The notes beneath the pieces are model-generated. The model had not been told where the DNA came from. It was given only the letters and a program-made list of their open reading frames with translations, and did no database searches. A stretch of 64,000 bases of DNA from contig BSYQ01000001.1 of the NCBI GenBank assembly GCA_030272585.1, positions 10,431,001 to 10,495,000 on the forward strand, read 5' to 3'. This DNA is from Bryopsis sp. KO-2023. Taxonomy: Eukaryota; Chlorophyta; Ulvophyceae; Bryopsidales; Bryopsidaceae. Every line of letters begins with the position of its first letter. Position 1 is the first letter of the stretch. The translations under genes were made by a program, and so were the position numbers. Shown here in pieces: positions 36,051 to 48,256 of the stretch.

Positions 36051-37324
36051 GAGGTTTATTCTACTAATGTTGCTTGTTCTAAAGAGTTGGAAGAGTTGGG
36101 AGTTATAATCCCCCTCCTGTCTGTTCGTAAAATTTTTTGGGTTTTTTTGTGTACTTTGTGGTTTTGTTTTCTGGAGTTGGATTCGAGCGGAGACTTTTTT
36201 TTGTCTTTTTTTTTGAAAGGGGGTTGCAGTTTTCAGGGAGATGCACAGTATTTGTAACATATGTCTTGTTTCATGGTGGTTTCCTGTGCGAAAAGAAAAC
36301 ACAGGAAAAGAAGAATAGCACCAGCAAAGAAAGCAGCAAGGAAAGCAACACCAAAAACATCTCGTATTTTTAAAACAACTTCGATCCCCCCCCCCCCCCC
36401 CTAAAAAGAATTCTGTCCATCCAACGAAGCTTTCGCAGCACCGCTTGATTGACCAGTACTACCAGCAAGAAAAAAACATAGTGCTACAAGAATCATAGAA
36501 GAGCAACGTTCTATAACTCAACCCCCCCCCCCCCCAAAGATTGCATGACCAAACATATCGCTCCCCAACTTTGATGTAACAATACTGTGGGTTGCTTAGA
36601 GCCCTGCAATGAAATCAGAACCTGTCTGCGTCTTATTCACCCAAACACAGCTGACTGTGCCTAAGAATTCCCAGAAGAAAACAAGGCATTTCCTGCTGCT
36701 TGTCCTTTTTTTTCCCCAGGATGAAAACAATGAATTGTGAACCTCTTCTTTCCACCCAAAGAATTTCTCGAATCTAATCCCAAACCACTTCTCTGAAACT
36801 TCTTCTCAAACCCCTCCCATTTCCCAGTTCCTACAAAATTCACTGAAACGATTGCCTGACAAAAAAATGTGTCCTCGGAGGTGGTACAATTTTGTACCCC
36901 ACCCCCTGCAATAGGAAAAATCCTTGAAGATTTTTTGTCAGTTTTTTTTCTTTTCCCTATAATTTTTTTCTTCACGACTTTTCTTCCATAACCTTTAATT
37001 TGTTGAAACTTTGATGCCCAGCCGGCAGATATGGGAAAAAAAACCACATGCATTCGCCCAGTTTTCCTGAGGAAAAAGTGCAGCGATCCCCTCTACGTAA
37101 CCTCTATTTCGTTTCAGCCATGTCAGACTGAAGGATATACATCTACTCTACCCCCATCTATACAGAAACTTGAATCCTCTCGATTTTACTGTTCACAATA
37201 TTGTGCCTCTTTCGTTTTTTCAATATCCACCATTTCCCAAACCCCCAGAACTCTCGTCAAAATAAATTTTGTTGTTTTTTTTCCGCTTTTTCCAGCCCTT
37301 TCTCAACTTCTGTTATAAAATGCA
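36051..37324. other. Intergenic between convergent genes
   Basis: Holds the 3' ends of the SWIM-RING and USP genes. Poly-C runs stand near 36386-36401 and 36522-36535. No gene seen. Confidence 0.5.
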
Positions 37325-39671
37325 TCATCTTGACTTTCTCAACACTAATGTGTAACCGCTGGATTCTGGACCACATGGAGCAGCAACCTCTCGCACTTGA
37401 GTGTCGTTGAAATTGAACCTACATGCCCAACCCCACACAGTTTCTTCCAGTTCCTTTTCGGCAATGTAAAAACTGCAAGAATCTGACTTCCAGCTGAGCA
37501 AAAAATTAAGACGGATCGGTGTTGACTGATGAGAAAAACGCTGCGTAAGAATTTATAGGCAAAAAAGAAGGGTGATTCACCACTCACCAATGGCCTGTTT
37601 TTGCATTTTTCACTCTTGCAGTGTAGTGACCTCCCGTCAAAGTTCCAGCATGGTCGACAACCCCACACAAGTCATAGCAAGTCTCTTTTTCTGAGCTCTA
37701 CATGAACCACCAACCGAAATTGGAACTCATGGCTGTTTCTGTTAGATTTGTAGTCTAAAATCTACCCGTAAGCAATAATATGCAGGATATCCAAAGGCAA
37801 GTGCCTTTAAAAAACTATGCACCAAGGTACAGTTTTCATTCAGTGTTCCAGACAATAATGTCAGCTTGAAACAGCTACACCTTCAACGATTTCCATCGAC
37901 CCCCCCTTTTACTTTCAAGGAAGTTAAAAGGGAAGATCTTACCAGGGGGCTTAACGCCGAAGAAAAATCCACTCTATTTGATTGCATCATGATGTTGGAT
38001 CCATTTTTCCAAGCCCTGAATTTGCAAGAGTTTCGGACCCCGAACCGCTTCAATGCGACCAGAAGCACTTGGGGTGTCCTGTAGATGCTCAGAGTCTTTT
38101 TCGCCAACACATGCAAGCGACATTTGCTACAGTACCACTCATTTTCCGGGCTCAGGAGTTCCGGCGTCACCAGCTGGTCCAAGCAGTCCTGGTGGAAAGC
38201 AAACAAAGCATTCACATTGCACATGAAAACCACTTATAAAAAAAAACACGGAATTACGTAAAGAAATCCCACGAAGCAAGTGCAGTTGATTCAGTTGAGT
38301 CATCATAGTTCATCTTTATGAGTTTTTATGTTTAATTTCTTTTGCTTGAAAAAGATCTACATTGCACTCTTGATCAATTCTGGACACACTGAATGCTTAC
38401 CTTCAGAGTCGCTGATTGTCCATGTCTGTCAGGAATCGGTAACTCCAGGTCAGTGGCATAGTCAAAAGTGTTGGATTGATGAGAGCATTTGGGGCAGGTG
38501 AGCTGACTGTGGAGCTGAAATCCAAACACATCGTCGATTTGGGAATTGTGCCATGTCTGGCTGTAGGCCCAAGCTTCCTCGGCTTGCTGGACCAAGTCAC
38601 TGCGCTCCTTCATTTCTTTATACGCCGGCTTTCCTGTGTTTCGACTGCAATCATCCTGTGGATATACAAGCTCAAACCTTGGTAATAAATCTCACCACCA
38701 CTGATTTCAGCTGTCCACCTCCAGCACAAATATGTTTATTCACATCTATCTGTGTTTTTTTAATTCTTATCATTGGTTATTGAACTTGAATGGGAAACCC
38801 AGGCCAATCAAGCATTTCACCTATGGATATCAAACCCTCCACATTTGATGTTGAAATTTAGGCCAATATGTACATCAAGCAAAGTATATACATACCGATC
38901 CATTAAAAATCCACACCCATTATGCACACTACCTGCAAGGCTCCCAAGATTGCAGTAAGGAATTCATGGGCATCTTCCTGGGAGTAACTGGACCACCTGT
39001 CATCTTTCTTTCCCAATTGATTCAGCACCGGTTTCAAACTGACCAGGCTCTTAGGCGGCTTGGACCACATCTGTGTAATCACCGTCCCTATTTCCACCGA
39101 CCTCTGTGAGCGCCGTTTCCAATCCTGAAATTCGAAAACAAAATCACTTTTGGAGGGCTGTTTATTGAAGGTAGAGATACAATTGAACAAGGTCCATCGA
39201 GGAATCATTACAAATCGTTTGTGCCAGACTTACCCCCTTTGTCCGAAAAAACTCTACGAGCTCTGGGATGCCCGCCAGCACTTGCATGGTTGCGTTTTGA
39301 TAGCAAGTGTTCCCCAGGTTGTACAGTCCACACGTGCCTGACCCAGGTCCGAGCTCAAACTCCCTCTTTGCTGGGTACCTCCCCAACAAATCAGCATCAA
39401 TTGGCGTCCCCTTGAGCTGTGATCTGCAGCTGGCTACAGCAATATCGATGGACCCTAATTGATCCGACAAACCCCTGACTACCCCCCTGGACACGCTGCT
39501 TCTGGACGAGGCTGAGGGGAATGATGTGGGGGACAGCACCGAAGATCTGGAGCCATACTGGAAGGGCTGCAGTCGTGGAGTTCGAACACAAGGCAAGGGG
39601 CCACAGATGCTGTCAGACCCTGAACTGCTCGATGAAGATGAGCTTGGCCTCCTGATTAAAACACCCCACAC
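37325..39671 (-). CDS. Ubiquitin carboxyl-terminal hydrolase (USP family)
   Basis: Exons in coding order: 39671-39234, 39124-38933, 38655-38401, 38188-37943, 37682-37588, 37418-37325; phases close to 439 residues. Cys box GLYNLGNTCYQNATMQVL (catalytic Cys about 123). QEDAHEFLTAIL is the conserved QDA-type motif. Two Cys pairs form the fingers zinc site (CPKCSHQSN and WYCSKCRLH), followed by PQVLLVALKRF. His box AGTLTGGHYTARVKN (His about 396) and WFNFNDTQV with the third residue. USPs remove ubiquitin from proteins; the set of motifs is complete, so the enzyme should be active. Closest in layout to the USP36/USP42/plant UBP23-type. The Ser-rich N-terminus (SSSSSSSGSDS) may begin in an upstream exon, since TTTTAATCAG just before it would be a good acceptor. 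The fifth exon's acceptor is the least certain. Confidence 0.86.
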
Positions 39672-39702
39672 ACCCCAAAACAGTGTGAGAAACTAGTGAG
39701 AC

Positions 39703-40100
39703 TTAATCAAGGAACTCAATAGTGGAGTCTGCTCCTGTTCCAGCTTTCCAAACATGCCCCCCTTGGCCAAACTCGGTGAGGACAACGTATGAATTCAACG
39801 GCTACATCGATTTGGCGCCAGGGAAGCCATGCAAAGAAATCAGATCAACATCAATGCCAAGGTACGCGAGGTGACACATATCGAAACGACGGCGATACCT
39901 GCACGATGCCGATCTGCGACCTGAACTCCTGTCAGTAGAACCACTCGCGGGATAAGCCGCATCCAACTTCCAGGATCCCGAGTGGGTGGGGGATGTCAGC
40001 CTGGCGGCAGCCCTGGAGTAGCAAGATGAGCTCATCCCAGAGTACTTCCGCGTTGGATCCACTGACCCAGACCGGCGCCGGAGGCCATCTTCTCTGCGAG
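39703..40100 (-). CDS. Putative SAM-dependent methyltransferase fragment
   Basis: Minus-strand frames contain SNAEVLWDELILLLQ, then LGILEVGCGLSREW (a good class I methyltransferase motif I, hhExGxG) and, about 40-50 residues on in another frame, AYLGIDVDLISLH (motif II-like). A final SYVVLTEFGQGGHVWKAG stretch ends at a TAA (39703-39705). These pieces require at least one short intron and an in-frame stop to be bypassed, which I cannot place with confidence. It could be an intact gene with introns I have mis-set, or a decaying copy. Confidence 0.4.
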
Positions 40101-41083
40101 AAAAATGGACCTCTTGCGTCCCCCTGCTGCTGGCAGGAACCTTGCTCCCCAGGCTGTCCTTGCGTATGCTCTTGGAGGTGAAATCCCCATACGCCCTACA
40201 TTGAACAAACTACGCAATGCGTCACATCGCCCGAGCAGAGAGAATGCATGCATGCTTCTTGAGACAGCTTATTGTGGCCACAGGCACTCACCCCGAGAGT
40301 TTTGGGGTCAAGGCGGACGGTTCCTGCGACGCCAGCCGCTTCCTTCTGGTAACCTGCATCGACCCAACCACATAGCCCGGCGCTGAGTTTCTCATGTTGC
40401 GCCGACACAATTGTCTTGTCGCATCGAACAATGCAGCATTTTGACGACTCTGTGGGACGTCGAATTTTACACGGTCGTCGCTTCTTTACCCTCTCGCCAG
40501 TAAAACAGTACACACACACACAGGCAAACTTGATGGGATGCGGCTAGAGATGAGCTCACCAGCTGATCTTCCTCCCCGGTGTGCCTCGAACGCGACCCTG
40601 CTCGAGGAGAGGCGGGACGTCTGTTTGCGTCGCGGAGGTGCGACGACATTATCGCAGCGGCGCACCCACACCCACCTATACCAAAGATACCTACAGCGCG
40701 ACGATCAATTCGTTAGACGCCCGTTCCTTCAGCGATTGAATTGAGAACCAGGGTCGAAAGACAAGTCCTGGCGGATGTTTCAACAACGACATCCAACACC
40801 AGGCGCTATAGATGGGAAACGAACATGGTTCAGAAGCAAGGTTAAGAAAAACAACCTCGGAGCCTCAACGACAGCTTCATCGAAGCCTTCCCAGAGGTCT
40901 CGCGTGTTTTCGGTTGGGCAGTCGAACAGCGAAAAAACTGAAAAACTGGCAAACTTGAGGTCAAGGGAACTGAGGTCAATATATGGGAAGAAGATAGGTA
41001 ATATTTATGCTCGTTATTTGACTTATCAAAGAGTCCACAACCACCAGACAGGGTGGTGTTTCTAGAGGATAAAAAGCGAAGGC
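40101..41083. other. Unresolved stretch between methyltransferase-like fragment and next ORF
   Basis: Several 60-100 codon frames on both strands, for example plus 40775-41065 (QSNSEKTEKLANLRSRELRS), but none recognisable. It may contain 5' exons of the methyltransferase-like gene. Confidence 0.25.
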
Positions 41084-41452
41084 CTAAAGTGGTGTGTGTT
41101 TTTTTTCGCGCGCACACCCAACCCCGCACAAAACATAAGTCAAGGAACAGATATTGCTTAGACGGACCGTGGGTGGCTCTATCGCAGCGACTCCTTTATG
41201 CGCAGCATAGTGTCGGAAAAAGTCTTGGAGGAATCGCGCGTTGCAGTGAGGCGAATAGAAATCTTCTGGCTCGGGTGCTTTCTCAATCCACTCCAGAGAA
41301 TCCCAATCCAAAGGCGAGAAAGCGTGAAGCTGGCGATACAGTCTTGGACCTCGTCTTCGAACGCTCCGAAGAAAAAAAACAGAGCCTCGAACTGGCCACG
41401 TTTTCGGTTTGAGCAGGAAAACCGTTGAAGTGATATGACTTTTTTCTGGCAC
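41084..41452 (-). CDS. Hypothetical protein, possible mitochondrial presequence
   Basis: 122 codons. The first 45 residues are rich in Arg/Lys/Ser/Leu and poor in acid, compatible with a mitochondrial targeting peptide. Then WDSLEWIEKAPEPEDFYSPH and RFLQDFFRHYAAHKGVAAIE look like folded helical protein. Overlapping frames on the plus strand are weaker. No family recognised. It may be the first exon of the gene whose methyltransferase-like part lies at 39703-40100. Confidence 0.3.
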   Translation of the reverse strand: MPEKSHITSTVFLLKPKTWPVRGSVFFLRSVRRRGPRLYRQLHAFSPLDWDSLEWIEKAPEPEDFYSPHCNARFLQDFFRHYAAHKGVAAIEPPTVRLSNICSLTYVLCGVGCAREKKHTPL

Positions 41453-41731
41453 TGGTGTTTTGGAAAACGGGGGTGGTGGGGGACGGTACGGTTAAATTCC
41501 AACACGACATATCGCGCCTCGGAAACTTCCTCCACGCTGGACTCAGATCGGTATTTCCAGAGGAAAAAAATATGTAACACTGGGCTAGTCCAATGTTTTG
41601 GGTTCAGACAGTTGCAAAAAAGCAAGGGACCGATCCACCCACATTTTGACACCCATTTTTACAAGTGCAGAACCTACCCCGCATAGCTTTCCCCCCCCAA
41701 AGCATACTGCACCCCTACAGAAAACGAAACC

Positions 41732-44563
41732 TCAACGCTTGACCCAAGCAAACGATTTCCTAGCCTTGGCTCGCCCAGGTTTCTTCCTTTCCACTTCCCT
41801 TGCATCTCTCGTCAGCAACCCCGATGATTTCAGGATGGGTCTGTGTTCAGGGTCAAATTTCTGAAGTGCCAGGGCGACTCCATGTCTGACTGCCTGAGCT
41901 TGTCCAGACAAGCCCCCACCTTTCACCGTTGCCAGGAGATCAAACTGCCCTAACGTCCTAGTCGCTACAAACGGTGCTGCGACATGGACTCTCGTATCCA
42001 TGTTTTTGAAATACTCATCGACCGAGGAGCTATTCACCACCATATTTCCATCCCCCTCCTTGATCCACACCCTGGCAACAGAGCATTTCCGCTTTCCTGT
42101 GGCATACGCACGACCCTTATCGTCCACTATCCTGACTCTTTCGATATCTTTTTTGGCTTCTTCCGCCATTCTCTTTCTTCGTTTTTCTTCCTTTTCTTCA
42201 TTGGCAGCTTCCTGGAGGATCTCCTGAACGGAAGGCAATCCAGGGATGTGCTTGTACGTCTTTTCTAGATGCTCCCACAGACTGAAAATATCGTCTTTGT
42301 CTATGTGGGGGGGATAGAAGCCATCCAGGCCCACATCAGGGTCAAAACCCTCTGCACAGATGCACAAACACACATCAGAACCAGAATGCAACTACTACCC
42401 TTATCTACATTTTCTATTATTGGAAGTGAAAGCATGTTAGATGTTTCGTTGGTCTTTTTTTGGTTTGATTTTGGTCATATCACTTTGCATTGTGAATCGA
42501 GGGTTTCACTTTCGATGTGCCACATTCCAAACCAAATATCAGATTCACACACTCCTTTTCTCAACCAGATAATCAGTCTTCCCCATTCCGTCCCATTCAT
42601 ATACCTCTGCACACCACACAATCTCACCCATCCTGCAGGATATTTTTCACTCACCTGGAAATGGACTAGCACGTGCGCCAATCTTCCCCCTTCCTGTCGT
42701 GGACGAAATATCAGCTCCACCGGGACCACCTGGCCCACCTCCCCCATTATCATCTCCAGATCCCCCTCCACTCATGCCTGGCTCCCCAGAACTTTCATCG
42801 CCTTCTTCCTCTTCTTCTGGTTCTTCTGGTGGGGGTGGCAGAGCCTCGACATCAGGGGCACCGCGATCTACCCCCTCAATGCCGTCCAAGTCCAGTTCTG
42901 GGTCTTCTTCGATACTCAGCAGTTCAGCCCCTTTCTCGTGCGAAACCACACCCTGTTTGACAAAGCGAAGCACATGTTGATATGATTTGCATGTGTGCCA
43001 GTATCGAAGCACCTCTCCTGAAACTGCACAATGGGTTGAACGCATAGACTTTGGTTGGTTGCTGAACAGAATGTTTTGGTGGGGTCCACAGCTGTTTTGC
43101 CCACGAACATCTTGTCACATTCCAGTGCTGTAGAGGAGTTTAAGAAACATACATCATATTTTGGTATTCCCTTTTTTTTTGTTGAAAATTGGTGCCAAAA
43201 GGCACCATGAATGAAAAGAGGAAAAAAAGGGGCAAGGGGGGGCAAGCAGCGATACAACTCAGCTGTGTGTGAAACCAAGATGACAAATAACAAAATGAAA
43301 ATTGCAATCCAACTTCACATGAGTAAGTTATATACCTGGTTGACGAGAAAATGAACCACAGAGGCCCCCAGCAATCCTTTGACTCGCATGACCTCAAGCT
43401 CTTCGTGCGTAACTTTTCCATCCCCCACCATCATGGCGAAAGCTGTGGCCTGATTGAAAGCCTCAGAGATTTCCTCTGCCGAATCTTGCAGAATTTCATC
43501 GGCTTTCTCTTTTTCGATTAAGCCATCCCCCACCAGGAGGTCCACATCTTCGGCTGAGAACTGACCATTAATGACGAGAGCTTCCAGCGCCTCCATGGTG
43601 ATTTCACCAGACTGCACCCCAGCGAGGACATCTACGGTTCACCCGAAAAGCAAGCGTTCAAAGGATGCGAAAATATAATCAGAGAACTTGCCAGGCTGCG
43701 AACTTCAAGTAGCTGCAGAGTTACCCAAAAATGATTTCTTGATGCCTGAACATTTTACTTCCTTTTCTGTATTGTTGATTTTCTTTCTTCCGTTGTTGAT
43801 TTTGGATGCATCGAGAAAACCCACCTGAGAATCCTGTCTTGTCATCCACCGGTAGTTCTCGGCATTCCCTGAGAATTTCCGCACCCAGATCCCCAGGCAA
43901 ATACTCTTTCTGGACAAGGTAATCAATATCACCAGGCACAATCATCCCTTCTTCCAGCATCCACACGATGTCGTCTTTTCCGATCAGGTGGTCTTTCACA
44001 AGATGAGCAATTTCCTTGAAACTCAATTTGGGAGTGCCCCCCACCGCCTCCTCGATGATCCTCTTGTACGAGAATTCATCAACAGCCCCTCGGTGCAACA
44101 GCAAGTTGAGGTCTTGGCGAGTGAGGTGCCCATCCACCAAGCCTTTGACGACCTCCCCCAAATCTATCCTCCCTTCTTTCACACTGGCAACGAAGCTGTC
44201 CAATAGTTTTGCCTCGTCTCCAGAAACATTTGGCAACGCACTGTATAGAATCGGTTTATCAGGGGCCGCTGTGGTTGGGCCTTCCCCACTGGAGAAACTA
44301 CGTGAACCAAATCGCCAGCTGGAGAATCCCCTCCCAGGCGAAAGCTCTTGCGATAGTCTCGCCCCATTCGCATCCAACGCAGTTGTAAACGTCCTGGTGT
44401 GACTTCTGGTGGGAAGTGTGGTTGAGGGGATATCACAAGTCGTCGACTCCTTGGTTACTCCCGACAAAGAGGCCAGGGATACTAGGGAAGAGGAAGTCGT
44501 CCTGAGAGTCTGGCGATCAACGCTGGACAACGCCGACCGCAGTCGCAACAACAACGGCTCCAT
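41732..44563 (-). CDS. Mitochondrial small ribosomal subunit protein uS9m with long N-terminal extension
   Basis: Exons 44563-43825, 43631-43336, 42952-42655 and 42351-41732 close in phase to 650 residues. Residues 1-40 look like a mitochondrial presequence (MEPLLLRLRSALSSVDRQTLR). Residues about 100-345 hold a series of roughly 20-residue helical units with a V/L-x-x-G-x-I/L core: LVKDHLIGKDDIVWML, EEGMIVPGDIDYLV, LVINGQFSAEDVDLLV, GDGLIEKEKADEIL. A Pro/Glu/Gly-rich linker follows (about 375-440). The uS9 domain is the last 130 residues: KCSVARVWIKEGDG, GQFDLLATVKGGGLSGQAQAV, LLTRDAREVERKKPGRAKAR and the C-terminal SFAWVKR that reaches the decoding centre in all uS9. Typical uS9 proteins are 130-400 residues, so the extension is long. 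The start Met was chosen for the presequence. Confidence 0.88.
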
Positions 44564-45148
44564 GATTTTGGCCGTCCTTCCGTCAGCAAGACTCACTCTT
44601 CATCGACTGGCTTAATGGGACCACCACGTCAAAATCGCCAAAATCCTGGAAGATGGTTTTCTGGAGTGGATCAGCCCACAGTTTATTCGTACGGGGGTGG
44701 TGCGTTTTACGTTGCAGATGGCGGAGGAGTGAACTTTAGATTTGATTGCATGCCACCTTGCCATAATTTTCACAGCCTGTGGTTGCACGTTCTGTTGTGG
44801 GCGAGTGCAACAGGAACAATCCAGACATCAAACTTGACTAAATCTTCTGGTCGATATCTGCAAGTTGCTTCAAGACTAAAGGCTCTTTTTGTTTCTTGTA
44901 CAAATATGATTAGCACAAATAATGTGGTCCCTCGTTCCCCTATCCCCCCCCCCCCCCCAAAAAAAAAAAAAAAGAAAAGGATCCCCACTCTCCACGCTCG
45001 AAAAAGCACACATTCACACGACACATTTTTCCATGCCTCCCATCAATCCAGCTCCTAGTACAGTCTGCTAACCAAAACCCCGTCCTGAACCAATGTATTG
45101 CCTGCAATTCAGTGCAATGGAGAACACGGCTAATGGTCGTTACTGTTG

Positions 45149-47297
45149 TCAAGCCATATCCTCCCAAATCCGGATGGTGGAATCGGGGGACGTGGACCCA
45201 GCAGCTATTTTTCGTTCACACGGATGTGCATCCACACAAAGCACCATATGGCTGTGTGCATTTACCCCTTGGGGATCCCCTTCAATCTTTTGGGACACCT
45301 GATTTTTGAAAACAAAACAAAAACACTCGGTTTCCTCAGCAAAATTCAACGGGTCAAATTGTCGCTGAACCTAATACTATTGATGATAATAAACAAACTA
45401 TGATTGGTATGCGGAGCTGGTTGGAACGGAACTAACAATAACAAGTATATCATATTAAGATTTATTAATATTATAATGACAATTAGTGGGGTGGGTTCAG
45501 AAACAGTACCTGGAGACTTCTCCAGCACCAAAAGAATTCCAACACCCCACCCCATGACTAATACATATCGATGGCATATATCTGTCCTGTTTTGGGTCCT
45601 CAGTGCATTTCCTTGTACAAATATATCAATCGTTATCCACACTCACATCGACTGGAGCGGCCTCCGCTGTCTTAGTCCTTCTCCGTCTTTGAATGTCCCA
45701 GACTTGGATCGAATTGTCCTCCGACCCTGACACCAGCCACCGACCGCCATAATGACCCACCATCTTCGTGATCGCCGGAACCAGACAAAAGTGCTGATTC
45801 TCATGCCCATGATATTCTCGCTTGGTCTTCAAAACACAACACATGTCCCATCAGCCTTTCCAGAAACAACCCACACAGATCACCTCACCAGCAAGACTTG
45901 TCCCCAGTCAGGGCTATCCATTCCCCCCCAGCAATAGATTTGCCTAATTCTGACCTCGTTGCTTTCCGGATCTTTCAGCAGCAGCCTCCCGCTCAGCGTC
46001 ATGATCAGAATGAACCGTCCATTGGGTGTGAATCTTGTGAAAGACACTGGACTGTTGTCGTCCTCTATGATTGACTTTAGACAGCTGCCATTGGAAACAT
46101 CCCAGATTCGCACAAGACCATCAAAGGACGAAGAGGCAATCAACGTTCCGTCGTGATTTACGTCGACAGAGGTCACTGGATCTGTGTGCGCTGGCATTTG
46201 CCTGATGGATCGACAAGCTCGAGTGTCCCACACATGTATGGTCTCATCAAAGCTGCCACTGACCTGAGCATATGTCAGTAAAAAATAAACAAATTATTCG
46301 ATCGATTTTGAGACTTGGATTAGTCCACTGTCCCAACTTCGAATTATAAAACCAGATTCCTCGAGGGCGATAACTGTTGAAAGGATGTTTCAGAAGAATG
46401 TCGATGTTTTTTGTGTAATGCTCCGAACATTGCCAGAAATGATTCAGCAAAAACAAGGAAAGGGATCATATCAAATTGCATCCACATGCAGCCTCGGGAT
46501 TTTTTCGAGAAGGGTTGACAGAAAATGCGATCCAACGGTATGTGCACAATCGCTCAGAATTGTTTTTAGACAAGCATTCCCACAAAAAAAGGAAGTTGCA
46601 CACAGATATCGATGTGTCCACCTCACCAGCATGTTGCCAGCTGGGTTGAACTTCACGGAGAAGACGAAATTGGTGTGTTGTTGCAAGTTTTGGATCAATT
46701 CGCCTCTCTCCGCATCCCAGATCCCGACGGTGTGGTCGTCCGAGCCTGTCGCAAAAAATCGACCGTCCTCGCTCCACGTCACGTCACTGATTCCTCCCTT
46801 GTGCCCCTGAAAAGAACCATCCATGGTTCATATGCCTGCAGGGCACATTACATCCACATAAAGACACATGATCATCCTTGGCCATGCGCCGACATCCACC
46901 CTACCGATGCTAAAAAACCAACACATCCCATGATTCTCAAACCACATTTGGACGAATCCTCTGCAGACAGCACTAATGGCATGCGCATCTGTGTGTGCGT
47001 GTCTTTTCTGCTTGAGTTTTGGTGTTTCCAGCACTAGTTTTTTTTTCTGAATTCTTCTTTTTTTTCGAAAGAAGCCCTTACTCGCAATGTGCGGAGTTCG
47101 CTCCCGGTGTCAGAGTCCCACATCTTGACTGTCTTGTCGGCACTGCAACTGATCAGCACTTTGCCTTCCATGGGCTCATACTCCACTCCAGACACCGCTC
47201 CAGAATGCCCCCTCAGCGTTTTGACATGCTGAAAATTAGCCCCACGGATTCCTTTTTCTTCCTCCTGTGTTGCCATCGCTGCAAGTTTTCCATTCAT
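45149..47297 (-). CDS. WDR5-like WD40 protein (COMPASS/SET1 complex type)
   Basis: Exons 47297-47082, 46806-46627, 46263-45955, 45826-45647 and 45298-45149 close in phase to 344 residues. Seven WD repeats are recognisable: HVKTLRGHSGAVSGVEYEP...KMWD, GHKGGISDVTWSEDG...IWDAE, QHTNFVFSVKFNPAGNMLVSGSFDETIHVWD, AHTDPVTSVDVNHDGTLIASSSFDGLVRIWD, a SPVSFTRFTPNGRFIL repeat without a WD end, YHGHENQHFC...WLVSGSEDNSIQVWD and HSHMVLCVDAHP...STIRIWED. The repeat order, the GHENQHFC insert and the SGSEDN string match WDR5, the H3K4-methyltransferase scaffold. The serine-rich SSSFDGLVRIW string is the WDR5 fourth repeat. The basic QRRRRTKTAEAA insert before the last blade is unusual. All introns are GT-AG. 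Confidence 0.88.
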
Positions 47298-48256
47298 GAG
47301 TCATCATTGCAGAATATTTTTTTAATAATTTTAAAATAATATTTTTTAATGCATGCTAAGAATATGCATCGAGTCCCCCATTCATGAGCAATCAAAAATT
47401 CAGCAATGGTGCATGCCTGGTCATAAAAAAACAAATACCGAAGAAAGAAAATATATCCCTTTCCGTTTGAATTGAAACAATTCTCGCAAAGCTGCTATTT
47501 TTTTTTCGAAAGAACCCTTGGGCGCAAAATTATCGTTGCGTCGAACCTTTTGCGCTCGCGCGCGTTGGATTGCTGCGAACGTCCCTCAATCAAGATAGGT
47601 GTTCGAGGATGCAGGTAAAGACAAACGCTGAAGCAGTCGGGAATCCTGTGATGGAGAGACAAAAGCTGTTGGGGTGATTGGTTGTGGCATCTTTTAGGAC
47701 GGTCATGGGAACATCAGTTGGTTGGCGCCGATCAAATACATTTTTCTCTTGATGTTTCTTTTGAAAACGATCAAGGGCAAACGAACACCAGCCGATGAAC
47801 ACCACCCAGATCCATTGCAAAGCATGCCCTGCAGGACAGTTGCAATGGCAAAGTCGTGATCAGGATCTCTGACTGGGACTTGGATTTGAGAGGAAAAAGG
47901 AGGCTGGCCTTCCTTGTGCCTCCTTCGCATATTAACCGCTGCACGTGTCCTCCACCCATGCATTCAGATTCAGTCGTCCAAACGGACCAAAATTAGCAAG
48001 CAGACCGTCAACCCCTCGCACACCGCCTCTGGCCTCATTCATCGATGGTCACTCATTTTTGTCAAGTTGAAAGCCAGCGGGCTGCTCCAAGTTGTGGAAG
48101 AGTTGCTGGGGGAAAGGTCCAGTACTTACTGCTGTACGAGCGCATTATTTGACGCATGGGCCGCTTCACCGATTTTTGAATCGACCTTGTTTCGCTACAG
48201 TTCGTTTCAGATTCTCGACTCGGTAGGGGGTGGACGCTGCGCAGTGGAGTGGGTAG
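47298..48256. other. Divergent intergenic region of WDR5-like and coiled-coil genes
   Basis: Minus-strand frames at 47590-47963 (DPDHDFAIATVLQGML; HALQWIWVVFIGWCSFALDR) have some coding flavour but do not join. The 5' exons of the plus-strand coiled-coil gene probably lie here. Confidence 0.35.

Noticed and set aside
41179-41652. 157-codon minus-strand frame and the plus-strand frame at 41198-41428
   Set aside because: They overlap the better-composed ORF at 41084-41452. Phe runs come from homopolymer tracts and no motif is seen.
44770-45024. Gly- and Phe-run frame on the minus strand
   Set aside because: It is the translation of a poly-C/poly-A homopolymer stretch near 44946-44973, downstream of the WDR5-like gene on the same strand.
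47590-47963. Minus-strand gene between the WDR5-like and coiled-coil genes
   Set aside because: Two frames with some coding flavour, but no splice sites join them and no motif is recognisable.
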